Shown here: one piece after another, positions 19,196 through 28,023 of the stretch | How the letters are laid out: each line of letters starts with the position of its first letter | How positions within the stretch are numbered: position 1 is the stretch's first letter | Assembly (NCBI GenBank): GCA_963665085.2 | Contig: CAXXXS010000001.1 | Coordinates: forward strand, 4,898,001-4,962,000 | Length of the DNA: 64,000 nt | From: G963665085 sp963665085 | GTDB taxonomy: Bacteria; Bacteroidota; Bacteroidia; Bacteroidales; JAAAOM01 | Reading direction: 5' to 3' | The notes under the pieces: model-generated | Told to the model about the DNA's origin: nothing | The model's input: the letters and a program-made list of their open reading frames with translations, nothing else | Databases searched by the model: none | Program-made: the position numbers and the translations under genes

Positions 19196-19506
19196 TAGGT
19201 TGAATATTTGTTGGTCAGAAAAATTTAAGTAAAAAATAGAAATAAAGACTTTCTAAATAAAAATTCAGCACAGCGTAATGAAATTTCAGGATCATTTGTG
19301 CAGCACTATCAGTAAATCCAAGATTGGCAAATCTGTGTGCCATAACAACATTTTGGTTTTCTGCAAAATTAAACAATGTATTGCATATTACCAAGATACA
19401 TACCGTAATAATATAAATAATAAGTTTAAACTATTGTAATATAGTATAACATCTATCGTTATCTATAACATTTAAATAAAACGTATTCATGATTTAAACC
19501 AAACGG
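19196..19506. other. Intergenic region, no supported gene
   Basis: This 311-bp stretch lies between the hybrid kinase start and the antiporter stop. It holds the presumed kinase promoter and antiporter 3' end. The only open frame, a minus-strand run of about 43 codons beginning near 19347, has no recognisable domain or clear ribosome binding site. I see no strong terminator hairpin. Confidence 0.4.
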
Positions 19507-21486
19507 TTATTGATTTTTTGTAATTTCATTAATTGCATGAGCAATTTGTTCTGGCTTACCAAGAATATATGCAACGTCATCTTTTAAAACAATAATAGTT
19601 GAATCCGGATGTTCTATGATTCTTTCGTTTTGTTTTAATGCAACTACTGTAACACCATAATTTCGTCTTATTTTCAACTCCTTGAGAGATTTACCTATTA
19701 ATGGTGAATCTTCTTCTATCTTTAATGCTACAACCTCAATATTAGGAAGGTGAGACATAACAGCATGCTTTTCGTCGATATCTTTTTCTCGAAAAATTCC
19801 ATAATGCTCATCACGTAATTGTGCTAAGGTTGTTTCAACTTCATTCCTTGGAACTAAACGTTTTGTCATTAACCTTTTGAATAGCTCAATGGATGTTTCA
19901 AACTCTTCTGGGATCACCTCGTTTGCCCCATATTTATAAAGCACTTCTATATCCTCTATATGTCTGTTGCGAGCAATCACATAAGCATGTTTATTCATAC
20001 TTCTAATTTTCTCTAGAATAGCAATTGATGTTATCATATTTCCGACAGAGATAATTATAATATCTGCTTTATCAACATGGGCTTTATACAGAACTGGTTC
20101 GTTAACAGCATCTCCATATATTACATTTTTCCCTTTTTCTTGTAATTTACGAACTGTTGTTGGATCAAATACAATAGATATATGTGGCAATTCTATGTAA
20201 TCAACCATTTTTGACAAATTAATTGCCCTTGAATCTTTTCCTATAATAACAATGTGGTTTTTATAATCTGGTAATTCAATTTGTTTTAATGGGAATAATC
20301 CTTCAACCCAAAATTTTGGTAAATTATATTTTAACAACCAGGATGCCAATGGATTTGCCAGTTTAATCAAAAAAGGAGAAAATGACATTGAAATAATCGC
20401 CACACCCAAAAAAAGTTGAAAATAAAATTCAGAAATAAGGGAATATTTTAACCCCATTTTTACTAGAATAAATGAAAATTCCCCAACTTGACTCAATGCA
20501 AGTCCAACCAGGATTGTTCCCCGAAAAGTATGGCCTAGAATAAAAGCAGTACCTCCACCAATAAAAGCTTTTAATCCTATTACAATGCCAACAGTAAAAA
20601 TTACAAGAATATAATTTTCAATCACAAATTCAACATCAAGCAACATACCAATTGAAACAAAGAAGAAGCTTGTAAATGTATCTTTAAAAGGGATTAAATG
20701 TCCAAATGCATTGTGACTATATTCTGATTCTGAAATCATCAAACCTGCTAAAAAAGCACCAAAAGCGAGGGACATCCCCATCTCTGAGGTGAGTAATGCA
20801 ACCGATAAGCATATAAGTAAAATGCTCATAAGGAACAACTCCTGATTTTTTGTTAAAGCAATTATTCTAAGAATCCTGGGCATTAGCCACTTATTACCAA
20901 TATATACAAGAGCTGTAATCCCCAGTGTTTTAATTCCCAGATAAACAAATTGCATCTGTAAATCTGAAGTTTCTCCACCAAGAACAGGTGTAAATAATAA
21001 TAAAGGGATTAATATGATATCTTGAAATATTAATATTCCAAGTACTGTTCTTCCATAGTTAGAAGTCAGCTCAGAGCGTTCCTGTAGCAATTTAAGGACT
21101 ACAGCAGTACTGCTTAAAGCTGTAATAAATCCTATAAAAATTGAACCCTTTAATTCTATTCCGTATGTTAATGCTATTATTAATGTTAAAAAAGCAGTAA
21201 GAAGAAGTTGCAAGAAACCGCCAAAAAAAACAATCTTTCGTATTTTAATTAAATGTTTTAAAGAGAATTCTAATCCAATTGTAAACATTAATAGAACGAC
21301 ACCTATCTCTGCCATGAGTTCAATATCATGAGATGTACCAATTAACGAAAACATATGAGGCCCAGCTAGGATACCTGTTAACATATATCCGATAATAGTA
21401 GGAACTTTTATCTTCGTAAACAAAAAATTTACAACTGTTGATAATGCAAAAATGATTACAATATCTTTTAATATAGATATATCCAT
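19507..21486 (-). CDS. Kef-type monovalent cation:proton antiporter (CPA2) with TrkA-N and TrkA-C domains
   Basis: The 659-residue protein starts with about 12 transmembrane helices (1-385), including the CPA2 signatures GYMLTGILAGP and LSSTAVVLKLL. A Rossmann-like TrkA-N domain (about 410-530) contains HIVIIGKDSRAINL and YGDAVNEPVL. A TrkA-C domain follows (about 570-655; PLIGKSLKELKIRRNYG). This is the YbaL/KefB-type organisation: potassium or sodium exchanged for protons, gated by a nucleotide bound to the cytosolic domain. It lies 101 bp downstream of the B3/4 gene on the same strand and could receive read-through from the his operon, although an own promoter is equally possible. Confidence 0.9.
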   Translation of the reverse strand: MDISILKDIVIIFALSTVVNFLFTKIKVPTIIGYMLTGILAGPHMFSLIGTSHDIELMAEIGVVLLMFTIGLEFSLKHLIKIRKIVFFGGFLQLLLTAFLTLIIALTYGIELKGSIFIGFITALSSTAVVLKLLQERSELTSNYGRTVLGILIFQDIILIPLLLFTPVLGGETSDLQMQFVYLGIKTLGITALVYIGNKWLMPRILRIIALTKNQELFLMSILLICLSVALLTSEMGMSLAFGAFLAGLMISESEYSHNAFGHLIPFKDTFTSFFFVSIGMLLDVEFVIENYILVIFTVGIVIGLKAFIGGGTAFILGHTFRGTILVGLALSQVGEFSFILVKMGLKYSLISEFYFQLFLGVAIISMSFSPFLIKLANPLASWLLKYNLPKFWVEGLFPLKQIELPDYKNHIVIIGKDSRAINLSKMVDYIELPHISIVFDPTTVRKLQEKGKNVIYGDAVNEPVLYKAHVDKADIIIISVGNMITSIAILEKIRSMNKHAYVIARNRHIEDIEVLYKYGANEVIPEEFETSIELFKRLMTKRLVPRNEVETTLAQLRDEHYGIFREKDIDEKHAVMSHLPNIEVVALKIEEDSPLIGKSLKELKIRRNYGVTVVALKQNERIIEHPDSTIIVLKDDVAYILGKPEQIAHAINEITKNQ

Positions 21487-21587
21487 TAAGTTGATTTAAT
21501 GGGTATAAAAGTAGAATAAATAAAGGAGTTTATCTAGACTTAATTTAAATAAGTAATTCTTTGTTTTTATTTAAGTTGTATAAAATT

Positions 21588-22250
21588 TTACTCCACAAGA
21601 AAACTTATTATATTCTTCGCATTTAAATACTTAACCAACAAATCCTCTGAATATTTCATTGTTTCGTCCAGACAATTTTTGCCATTATATGCATTAATAT
21701 TCATATAAAAACGTTTGGTATTGATATCGATAGCTGTTCTAACCTCATCGCTTGTTGGAGTACCAATTCCTCCTTTACAGTCTCTTTGAACTGGAAGACC
21801 TTCTATATTTAATTTTCCTCTTCCAATTCCTTCGTAGGGTTCGTCTTTTTTTCCAATTCCTAAAACAACATCGCCTTGTATCTTATCTAAATCAAATCCT
21901 CCAATTGAATAACCATATTTAAGAGAAACCAGATTAACCAAATCGACCAGTGTATTAATCTGGTATAAATCATTTCCTTTAACAATACGTCTACACAGTG
22001 ATTCTGAAGAAGGACGATAACGATTAGGATCTTTTCCTGTTTTCTTATAGGCTTCTCGCGTAGCCATAATTACAGGGTGTTTCTTTATCGTATCAAATGA
22101 TAAACTATTTCTTATTTCAAGGGTAACTTTTTCAATTTCAGTCCAAAGTCCTTCATTGAAATCTGTATTTTCTACTTCACAGATTATTTCTCCAAGAATT
22201 AAATCAGGACATTTTTCTTTTAATTCTTCACTTATTGAAATATTTAGCAT
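21588..22250 (-). CDS. B3/4 domain protein (PheT-like tRNA-binding fold)
   Basis: The 220-residue protein consists of one B3/4 domain, the fold also found in the beta subunit of phenylalanyl-tRNA synthetase. The visible core includes NRYRPSSESLCRRI, INTLVDLVNLVSLKYG, SIGGFDLDKI and a C-terminal DEVRTAIDINTKRFYMNIN strand set. Standalone B3/4 proteins are often annotated as putative tRNA-binding or editing factors; their true role is unsettled. It begins 43 bp after hisIE on the same strand, which suggests it is the distal gene of the his transcript. A function in checking mischarged tRNA would fit an amino-acid-responsive operon, but that is inference. Confidence 0.8.
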   Translation of the reverse strand: MLNISISEELKEKCPDLILGEIICEVENTDFNEGLWTEIEKVTLEIRNSLSFDTIKKHPVIMATREAYKKTGKDPNRYRPSSESLCRRIVKGNDLYQINTLVDLVNLVSLKYGYSIGGFDLDKIQGDVVLGIGKKDEPYEGIGRGKLNIEGLPVQRDCKGGIGTPTSDEVRTAIDINTKRFYMNINAYNGKNCLDETMKYSEDLLVKYLNAKNIISFLVE

Positions 22251-22293
22251 TTGATTATTAAGGATTATTCAGCTGGATAAAAAATTAAATGTA

Positions 22294-22881
22294 TTATTTA
22301 TGTCTTTCTTCTAAAATTTTAACAACATCTTCAACTCTAAAGCCTTTTGCTGTAAATAAAACCATGGCATGATAAAGAAGATCTGCGGCTTCATTTAAGA
22401 ATAATTCATCATTTGAATCTTTAGCTTCAATAACTAACTCAACAGCTTCTTCTCCAACTTTTTGAGCAATTTTATTGATTCCTTTTTCGAATAAATGTGT
22501 TGTATAAGAACCATTAGGCAATTCCCTGTTTCGTTGTTCTATTAAATCCTGAAGCTTTGTTAAAAAATTTGTACCGATCGCATTCTTCTCATTAAAACAA
22601 GTATCAGCACCTGTATGACAAACGGGGCCAACTGGATTTGCCTTAATAAGTAAAGTATCTTCATCACAATCTTCAATTATTTCAACAAGGTGAAGATGAT
22701 TACCACTCTCCTCTCCTTTTGTCCAAAGCCTTTCTTTAGTACGACTGTAAAATGTTACTAACTTGGTTTTCTTTGTTTTTTCAAGTGCTTCAGCATTCAT
22801 AAATCCAACCATTAACACTTTATCTGTTACAGCGTCCTGAATAATAGCAGGAACCAGACCGTTTAATTTTTCGAAGTTCAT
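22294..22881 (-). CDS. hisIE: Bifunctional phosphoribosyl-AMP cyclohydrolase / phosphoribosyl-ATP pyrophosphatase
   Basis: The first ~105 residues are HisI, with the metal-binding PVGPVCHTGADTCF motif and FYSRTKERLWTKGE. Residues ~110-195 are HisE, with KVGEEAVELVIEAK and NEAADLLYHAMVL. It catalyses the second and third steps of histidine synthesis, PR-ATP to ProFAR. The fused length of 195 residues is normal. It is 10 bp downstream of hisF and is the last recognised his gene of the operon. Confidence 0.97.
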   Translation of the reverse strand: MNFEKLNGLVPAIIQDAVTDKVLMVGFMNAEALEKTKKTKLVTFYSRTKERLWTKGEESGNHLHLVEIIEDCDEDTLLIKANPVGPVCHTGADTCFNEKNAIGTNFLTKLQDLIEQRNRELPNGSYTTHLFEKGINKIAQKVGEEAVELVIEAKDSNDELFLNEAADLLYHAMVLFTAKGFRVEDVVKILEERHK

Positions 22882-22891
22882 TTTAAATAAT

Positions 22892-23644
22892 TTACCTTGT
22901 GATTATATTATTTTCTTTTAAATAGCTTTTTAATTGTGGAATAGGAATTTCATTGAAGTGAAAAATACTTGCTGCAAGAGCTGCATCTGCTTTCCCTTTA
23001 GTAAAAACTTCTGTAAAATGCTCCTCTTTCCCAGCACCTCCTGATGCAATAATGGGTATCGATAATTCTTCTGATAATCTAGCAAGAGCATCGCATGCAA
23101 ATCCATTTTTTGTTCCATCATGATTCATTGATGTGAAAAGGATTTCTCCACTTCCCCTGCTTTCTGCTTCTTTTGCCCAAGAGAACAATTCTTTTTCAGT
23201 TGGAATTCTTCCTCCATTGATAAAAACAGTCCATTTATTATTTTTAAATTCTGCATCAATAGCTGTTACAACAAACTGATTTCCAAAATTCTTTGCTATC
23301 TGGTCAATTAATTCTGGTGTTTTAACCGCTGCACTGTTTATTGAAATTTTATCAGCACCTGCATTAAGTAACCTCTCAGCATCACTTAACTCATTAATTC
23401 CTCCACCTACAGTGAAAGGTATATTTAGATTTTCAGCGATATCTCTAACTAAATCCGTAAAAAGTTTTCGTTTTTCATGACTAGCCGTAATATCAAGATA
23501 AACTAATTCATCAGCTCCTTCTTCTGAATATTTTTTACCCATTTCGACAGGATCTCCTACTTCTTTTATGTCCAGGAAATTTACTCCTTTAACAGTCTGT
23601 CCATCACGAATATCGAGACACGGTATTATTCTTTTTGCTAACAT
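22892..23644 (-). CDS. hisF: Imidazole glycerol phosphate synthase, cyclase subunit
   Basis: The 250-residue TIM barrel has the HisF start LAKRIIPCLDIRDGQTVKG with catalytic Asp in CLDIRDG. The opposite-face aspartate is in VTAIDAEF, and phosphate-binding loops are TVGGGI and IIASGGAG. With HisH it forms the heterodimer that uses glutamine-derived ammonia to turn PRFAR into imidazole glycerol phosphate and AICAR. It follows hisA with a 3-bp gap. HisH is encoded two genes upstream, as expected for a coupled complex. Confidence 0.97.
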   Translation of the reverse strand: MLAKRIIPCLDIRDGQTVKGVNFLDIKEVGDPVEMGKKYSEEGADELVYLDITASHEKRKLFTDLVRDIAENLNIPFTVGGGINELSDAERLLNAGADKISINSAAVKTPELIDQIAKNFGNQFVVTAIDAEFKNNKWTVFINGGRIPTEKELFSWAKEAESRGSGEILFTSMNHDGTKNGFACDALARLSEELSIPIIASGGAGKEEHFTEVFTKGKADAALAASIFHFNEIPIPQLKSYLKENNIITR

Positions 23645-23647
23645 AAT

Positions 23648-24370
23648 CTAAATCGAATATTTTTCTAATTCTTTAAGAGTAATTTTTCCTTCATAAATTG
23701 CTTTCCCTATTATCACTCCAAACACGTCCATTTCATTCAATTCTTCTATCTCTGAAACAGAGGAGATTCCTCCACTTGCTATTAATTTAATCTGAGAAAA
23801 AGTATTTTGCAATTCTTTATACAATCCCATTGATGTACCTTGTAACATGCCGTCTTTACTAATATCTGTACAAAGAACATACTCTGCTCCCTGTTGAAAT
23901 TTTTCTTTCAGAAAGTCAAAAATTGTAACAGGGACGACATCTTTCCAACCATTAACAGCAATGTTGTTTTCTTTTACATCAGCACCTAGAATTATTCGTT
24001 CTCCTCCAAAAGAATCAAGCCATTCTGCAAACAATTCAGGCTCTTTAACAGCTATGCTTCCTACTGTAACTAAATCAGCCCCTGCATTAAAAACCTGGAT
24101 GATATCTTCTTCCGTTTTTATTCCTCCACCAAAATCAACAGATAAAGCTGTGTTTGAAGTAATATCTTCCAATACCTTTAAATTTGTTACTTTACCTTTT
24201 TTAGCCCCATCCAAATCTACAAGATGAAGGCGTTTAATACCCGCATCTTCAAAGGATTTAGCTACTTCAACAGGATTTTCATTATATACAGTTTTTTGTT
24301 GAAAATCTCCCTGTTTCAACCTCACACACTTCCCATCAATTAAATCTATTGCAGGTATAATTTCAATCAT
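23648..24370 (-). CDS. hisA: ProFAR isomerase
   Basis: The 240-residue TIM barrel begins IEIIPAIDLIDGKCVRLKQG with the catalytic Asp in PAIDL, and has the second aspartate in CTDISKDGML. It carries the phosphate loops VDFGGGIK and IASGGISS. It isomerises ProFAR to PRFAR. It abuts hisH directly (no gap) and precedes hisF by 3 bp, consistent with translational coupling of H-A-F. Confidence 0.97.
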   Translation of the reverse strand: MIEIIPAIDLIDGKCVRLKQGDFQQKTVYNENPVEVAKSFEDAGIKRLHLVDLDGAKKGKVTNLKVLEDITSNTALSVDFGGGIKTEEDIIQVFNAGADLVTVGSIAVKEPELFAEWLDSFGGERIILGADVKENNIAVNGWKDVVPVTIFDFLKEKFQQGAEYVLCTDISKDGMLQGTSMGLYKELQNTFSQIKLIASGGISSVSEIEELNEMDVFGVIIGKAIYEGKITLKELEKYSI

Positions 24371-24964
24371 CTATTGTTCTAGTTTTAAAAAATTCTCTAA
24401 AATTTTTGCTCCAACACTACCACTTTTCTCGGGATGAAACTGGGTAGCATAAAAATTATCTCTATGTAACGCAGCACTAAATTCATTTACATAATTAGTT
24501 GTTGCAATAGTATTTTCACCTAATTCCGCATAAAAACTATGCACGTAGTAAACATATTCGTTTTCTATATCAGAAGAAAAAATACCATTCTTGAGATTAT
24601 ATATTGTATTCCAACCCATTTGTGGAATTTTAAATCCTGGTTTTGGTTCAAACTTAACAACCTTTTCATCAAAAACACCAATACACTCAGTATTTCCTTC
24701 TTCGGAACTTTTACAAAGAAGCTGTAGCCCAATGCAAATACCCAACACTGGTTGTTTCAAATTACGAATAAGTTTATCAAGATTATGTTCCCGAAGATAA
24801 CTCATTGCTGTACTAGCTTCTCCAACACCTGGAAAAATAACCTTATCAGCAGAAAGTATTTTCTCATGATCATTTGTAATCTCAGCCCTTACATTTAAAC
24901 GATGAAGGGCAAAATCAACCGATCGAATATTTCCTGCGTTATAATCTATAATTACAATATTCAT
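24371..24964 (-). CDS. hisH: Imidazole glycerol phosphate synthase, glutaminase subunit
   Basis: The 197-residue class I glutamine amidotransferase has nucleophile Cys in VLGICIGLQLL, and His/Glu in ATQFHPEKSG. The N-terminal IDYNAGNIRSV is characteristic of HisH. It supplies ammonia to HisF. The gene overlaps purU by one base and abuts hisA, so all three should be translated from one message. Confidence 0.97.
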   Translation of the reverse strand: MNIVIIDYNAGNIRSVDFALHRLNVRAEITNDHEKILSADKVIFPGVGEASTAMSYLREHNLDKLIRNLKQPVLGICIGLQLLCKSSEEGNTECIGVFDEKVVKFEPKPGFKIPQMGWNTIYNLKNGIFSSDIENEYVYYVHSFYAELGENTIATTNYVNEFSAALHRDNFYATQFHPEKSGSVGAKILENFLKLEQ

Positions 24965-25833
24965 TAGTTAAATACTACTGTTTTATTTTTATATGTAAGT
25001 ACTTTTCGCTGCAAATGTAAAAATATCGCTGAGGACAAAACAATTTTTTCAAGATCCTGACCTTTTCTTACCAACGTTTGCACATCATCTTTATGTGTAA
25101 TACGTGACACATCTTGTTCGATAATTGGTCCGGCATCCAAATCTTCAGTAACATAATGACTGGTAGCGCCAATTATTTTTACTCCTCTCTGATAAGCTGA
25201 GTGATAAGGTTTTGCTCCAGGAAATGCAGGTAAAAAAGAATGATGAATATTGATTATTTTATTGGGAAATTCATTAATGATATCCGATGTTAAAATTTGC
25301 ATATATCGTGCAAGTACAATAAAATCAATATTGTGTTTTTTCAATAATTCAATCTCTTTTCTTTCTTGTTCATCTTTATTTTCCTTAGTTATTGGGAAAT
25401 AAACAAATGGCACTCTAAAACCTTTGGCTATTGGTTCTAATGTTTTATGATTGCTAATAATTAACGGAACCTCAACATCCCAGTCTCCTGCCTGAATACG
25501 AGATAATATATCAAAAAGACAATGAGACATTTTAGAAACAAAAATGGCCATTCGCGGTTTTGTATCAGGAAAAAATAAATTCCACTTCATTCCATATTTT
25601 GCAGCAATTTGAGTTTGAAAAAAATCACCAATCTTTTCACGAGGAATAAGAAATTCTTTAAGTTCCCATTCTACCCGCATAAAAAACACATGTTCTTCCC
25701 TGTCAACATGTTCATTTAGCGTAATAATGTTACCATTATTATTATCTAAAAACTCTGTTACTGATGCGACAATACCTTTTTGATCCTGACAGTGCATCAA
25801 TAATATTGCTGTATTTCTTACTTGATTACTCAT
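24964..25833 (-). CDS. purU: Formyltetrahydrofolate deformylase
   Basis: The 289-residue protein has an N-terminal ACT domain (about 8-85, HCQDQKGIVASVTEFL) and a formyl-transferase hydrolase domain (about 95-285). The catalytic triad region is complete: INIHHSFLPAFPGAKPYHSAY around the Asn-His pair, and SHYVTEDLDAGPIIEQD with the Asp. It hydrolyses 10-formyl-THF to THF and formate, balancing one-carbon units and feeding PurT. It sits inside the histidine operon with a 4-bp overlap to hisB and a 1-bp overlap to hisH. Histidine synthesis releases AICAR, whose recycling uses 10-formyl-THF, so shared control is metabolically sensible (inference). Confidence 0.95.
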   Translation of the reverse strand: MSNQVRNTAILLMHCQDQKGIVASVTEFLDNNNGNIITLNEHVDREEHVFFMRVEWELKEFLIPREKIGDFFQTQIAAKYGMKWNLFFPDTKPRMAIFVSKMSHCLFDILSRIQAGDWDVEVPLIISNHKTLEPIAKGFRVPFVYFPITKENKDEQERKEIELLKKHNIDFIVLARYMQILTSDIINEFPNKIINIHHSFLPAFPGAKPYHSAYQRGVKIIGATSHYVTEDLDAGPIIEQDVSRITHKDDVQTLVRKGQDLEKIVLSSAIFLHLQRKVLTYKNKTVVFN

Positions 25834-26957
25834 TCTAAAAATCCTTTTGTTGTAGGTAACTCATTGTTAAATGGGTCACGTTTAATAGCCATTTTAATTG
25901 CCCTTGCCAAAGCCTTGAAAATCGCCTCTATTTTGTGATGTTCATTACTTCCTTCTGCTTTTATATTAAGGTTGCATTTTGCTGTATCAGTAAAAGATTT
26001 AAAGAAGTGATAAAACATTTCTGTAGGCATATCACCAATTTTCTCTCTTTTGAATTCGGTTTCCCATACCAACCATGGTCGTCCTCCAAAATCAATAATT
26101 GCCTGGGCATTCGATTCATCCATAGGAATAACATAACCGTATCTTTCAATGCCTCTTTTACTTCCTAATGCCTTATAAAAAGCTTCTCCTAATGCCAATG
26201 CAGTATCCTCAATTGTATGATGTTCATCTACCTGTAAATCTCCATCAACTTTAACCTTTAAACCAACATTTCCATGTTTTGAGATTTGTTCCAGCATATG
26301 GTCAAAAAAACCTAGTCCAGTTGAAATATCTGATTTTCCCTGACCATCTAAATCTAATTCAATAAGGATTGAAGTTTCTTTTGTAGTTCTTTCAACTATT
26401 GCTGTACGTTCTTCTGACGCAAGAAAATTAACTATTTCATCCCAATCTTTAGTAATAAGAGCACAAGCTTTTTCCAGCCCTTTATTTTTGATTTCACTTA
26501 GCAATTCTGGAGAACCAATAAGAATACCTTTGGCATTTAAATTTTTTGCAAGCTCTATGTCTGTAAATCTATCTCCTATTACAAAAGAATTTTCCAGATC
26601 GTAATCTCCAGACAAATACTTTGTTAACATCCCAATTCCAGGCTTTCTTGTTGGAAGATTTTCATGTGGAAATGATTTGTCTATTAATATATCATCAAAA
26701 ACGACACCTTCATTTTCAAAAGCCTGTAACATTTTATTATGAGCTGGCCAAAAAGTATTTTCCGGAAAAGAATCTGTACCTAACCCGTCCTGATTGGAAA
26801 CCATTACCAATTCAAAATCAAGAAACTGTTTAATCTTATATAGATTTCTGAAAACTCCAGCATAAAACTCAAGTTTCTCTAACGAATCAATTTGTTCATC
26901 TTCCGGTTCTAATATTAATGTGCCGTCTCTATCAATAAATAATGCTCTCTTTTTCAT
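25830..26957 (-). CDS. hisB: Bifunctional histidinol-phosphatase / imidazoleglycerol-phosphate dehydratase
   Basis: The 375-residue fusion has a HAD phosphatase half (1-165; nucleophile in ALFIDRDGTL) and an IGP dehydratase half (about 180-375). The dehydratase half carries the paired metal-binding HHTIEDTALALGEAF and EHHKIEAIFKALARA motifs. It performs two non-consecutive steps of the pathway. The fused form occurs in enterics and many Bacteroidota. The stop overlaps the purU start by 4 bp (ATGA). Confidence 0.97.
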   Translation of the reverse strand: MKKRALFIDRDGTLILEPEDEQIDSLEKLEFYAGVFRNLYKIKQFLDFELVMVSNQDGLGTDSFPENTFWPAHNKMLQAFENEGVVFDDILIDKSFPHENLPTRKPGIGMLTKYLSGDYDLENSFVIGDRFTDIELAKNLNAKGILIGSPELLSEIKNKGLEKACALITKDWDEIVNFLASEERTAIVERTTKETSILIELDLDGQGKSDISTGLGFFDHMLEQISKHGNVGLKVKVDGDLQVDEHHTIEDTALALGEAFYKALGSKRGIERYGYVIPMDESNAQAIIDFGGRPWLVWETEFKREKIGDMPTEMFYHFFKSFTDTAKCNLNIKAEGSNEHHKIEAIFKALARAIKMAIKRDPFNNELPTTKGFLE

Positions 26958-26967
26958 TCGTTATATT

Positions 26968-28005
26968 TTAATCAGAATATTTTTTCAAAGCTTCTAATAG
27001 CTCATTATTTTCTGAATTAGTTCCCACAGAAACACGCAAACATCCTTCGCATAAAGTTACTTTTGAGCGATCCCTGATTACAATATTCCTATCTATTAAA
27101 AAATTGTATATTTTTTTCGGATAATCTGATCGAAACAGGAAAAAATTTGCATCCGTAGGAAGTACTTCTTTAACAAAGGTTAATTTCTTTACTTCGGACA
27201 TCAAACGTTCTCTTTCTTCTAAAATTTCAGTTACCCAATTATTTTTTTGCTTTTCATTCTGAAGCTCTTCAAGGGCTGTGCGCTGGGTTAAAACATTAAG
27301 GTTGTAAGGAAATTTTATTTTATTTAATACCGTTATTATTTCTTCACTGGCAAAAGCCATTCCCAGACGAATTCCAGCTAATCCCCAGGCTTTTGAAAAT
27401 GTCTGTAATACAATCAAATTTGAGAAGTCTTTCAAATACTGCGTAAGACTTTTATTTGGAGAAAAATCAATGTATGCTTCATCCAAAACTACAACGCCAT
27501 TAAATTCTTTTATGATAGTTAATATATCTTTCTCCAGAAAAGAATTACCTGTAGGATTATTAGGTGAACATAAAAAAATAAGCTTTGTATTCGGTTCTAC
27601 AGCAGACAGCACTTTCTCAACATCTAATTGAAAATCCTCTTTCAGCCTAACTGTTTTAAATTTGACATTATTAATATCTGCACAAACTTCATACATCCCA
27701 TAAGTAGGATCCAATGATACAATACTATCTTTTGTTGGCTCACAGAACGCACGGATTAATAAATCTATCGGCTCATCTGAACCATTCCCAAGAAATATAT
27801 TATTGAATGGAATTCCTTTTATCTCAGAAACCTTACTTCGTAATTCGCGGTGAAGTGGATCTGGATATCGGTTATAGGGTTTATTAAATGGATTCTCATT
27901 TGCATCCAAAAATATTGCATCCGTACCATCAAATTCATCCCGGGCTGAAGAATAGGGTTTTAAACTTTTAATATTTTCTCTTAGAAGGTTATTTATATTA
28001 AACAT
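26968..28005 (-). CDS. hisC: Histidinol-phosphate aminotransferase
   Basis: The 345-residue fold-type I PLP aminotransferase has the PLP lysine in LQTFSKAWGLAGIRLG, the LGNGSDEPIDLL loop, and CSPNNPTGN. The C-terminal Arg is in GCLRVSVGT. It converts imidazole acetol phosphate to histidinol phosphate with glutamate. Length and position between hisD and hisB are canonical. Confidence 0.96.
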   Translation of the reverse strand: MFNINNLLRENIKSLKPYSSARDEFDGTDAIFLDANENPFNKPYNRYPDPLHRELRSKVSEIKGIPFNNIFLGNGSDEPIDLLIRAFCEPTKDSIVSLDPTYGMYEVCADINNVKFKTVRLKEDFQLDVEKVLSAVEPNTKLIFLCSPNNPTGNSFLEKDILTIIKEFNGVVVLDEAYIDFSPNKSLTQYLKDFSNLIVLQTFSKAWGLAGIRLGMAFASEEIITVLNKIKFPYNLNVLTQRTALEELQNEKQKNNWVTEILEERERLMSEVKKLTFVKEVLPTDANFFLFRSDYPKKIYNFLIDRNIVIRDRSKVTLCEGCLRVSVGTNSENNELLEALKKYSD

Positions 28006-28023
28006 CGGTATAAATTCAAGTTA

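Noticed and set aside
19219..19349. Short minus-strand frame in the kinase-antiporter gap
   Set aside because: About 43 codons, no family, no ribosome binding site; composition is typical of AT-rich spacer.
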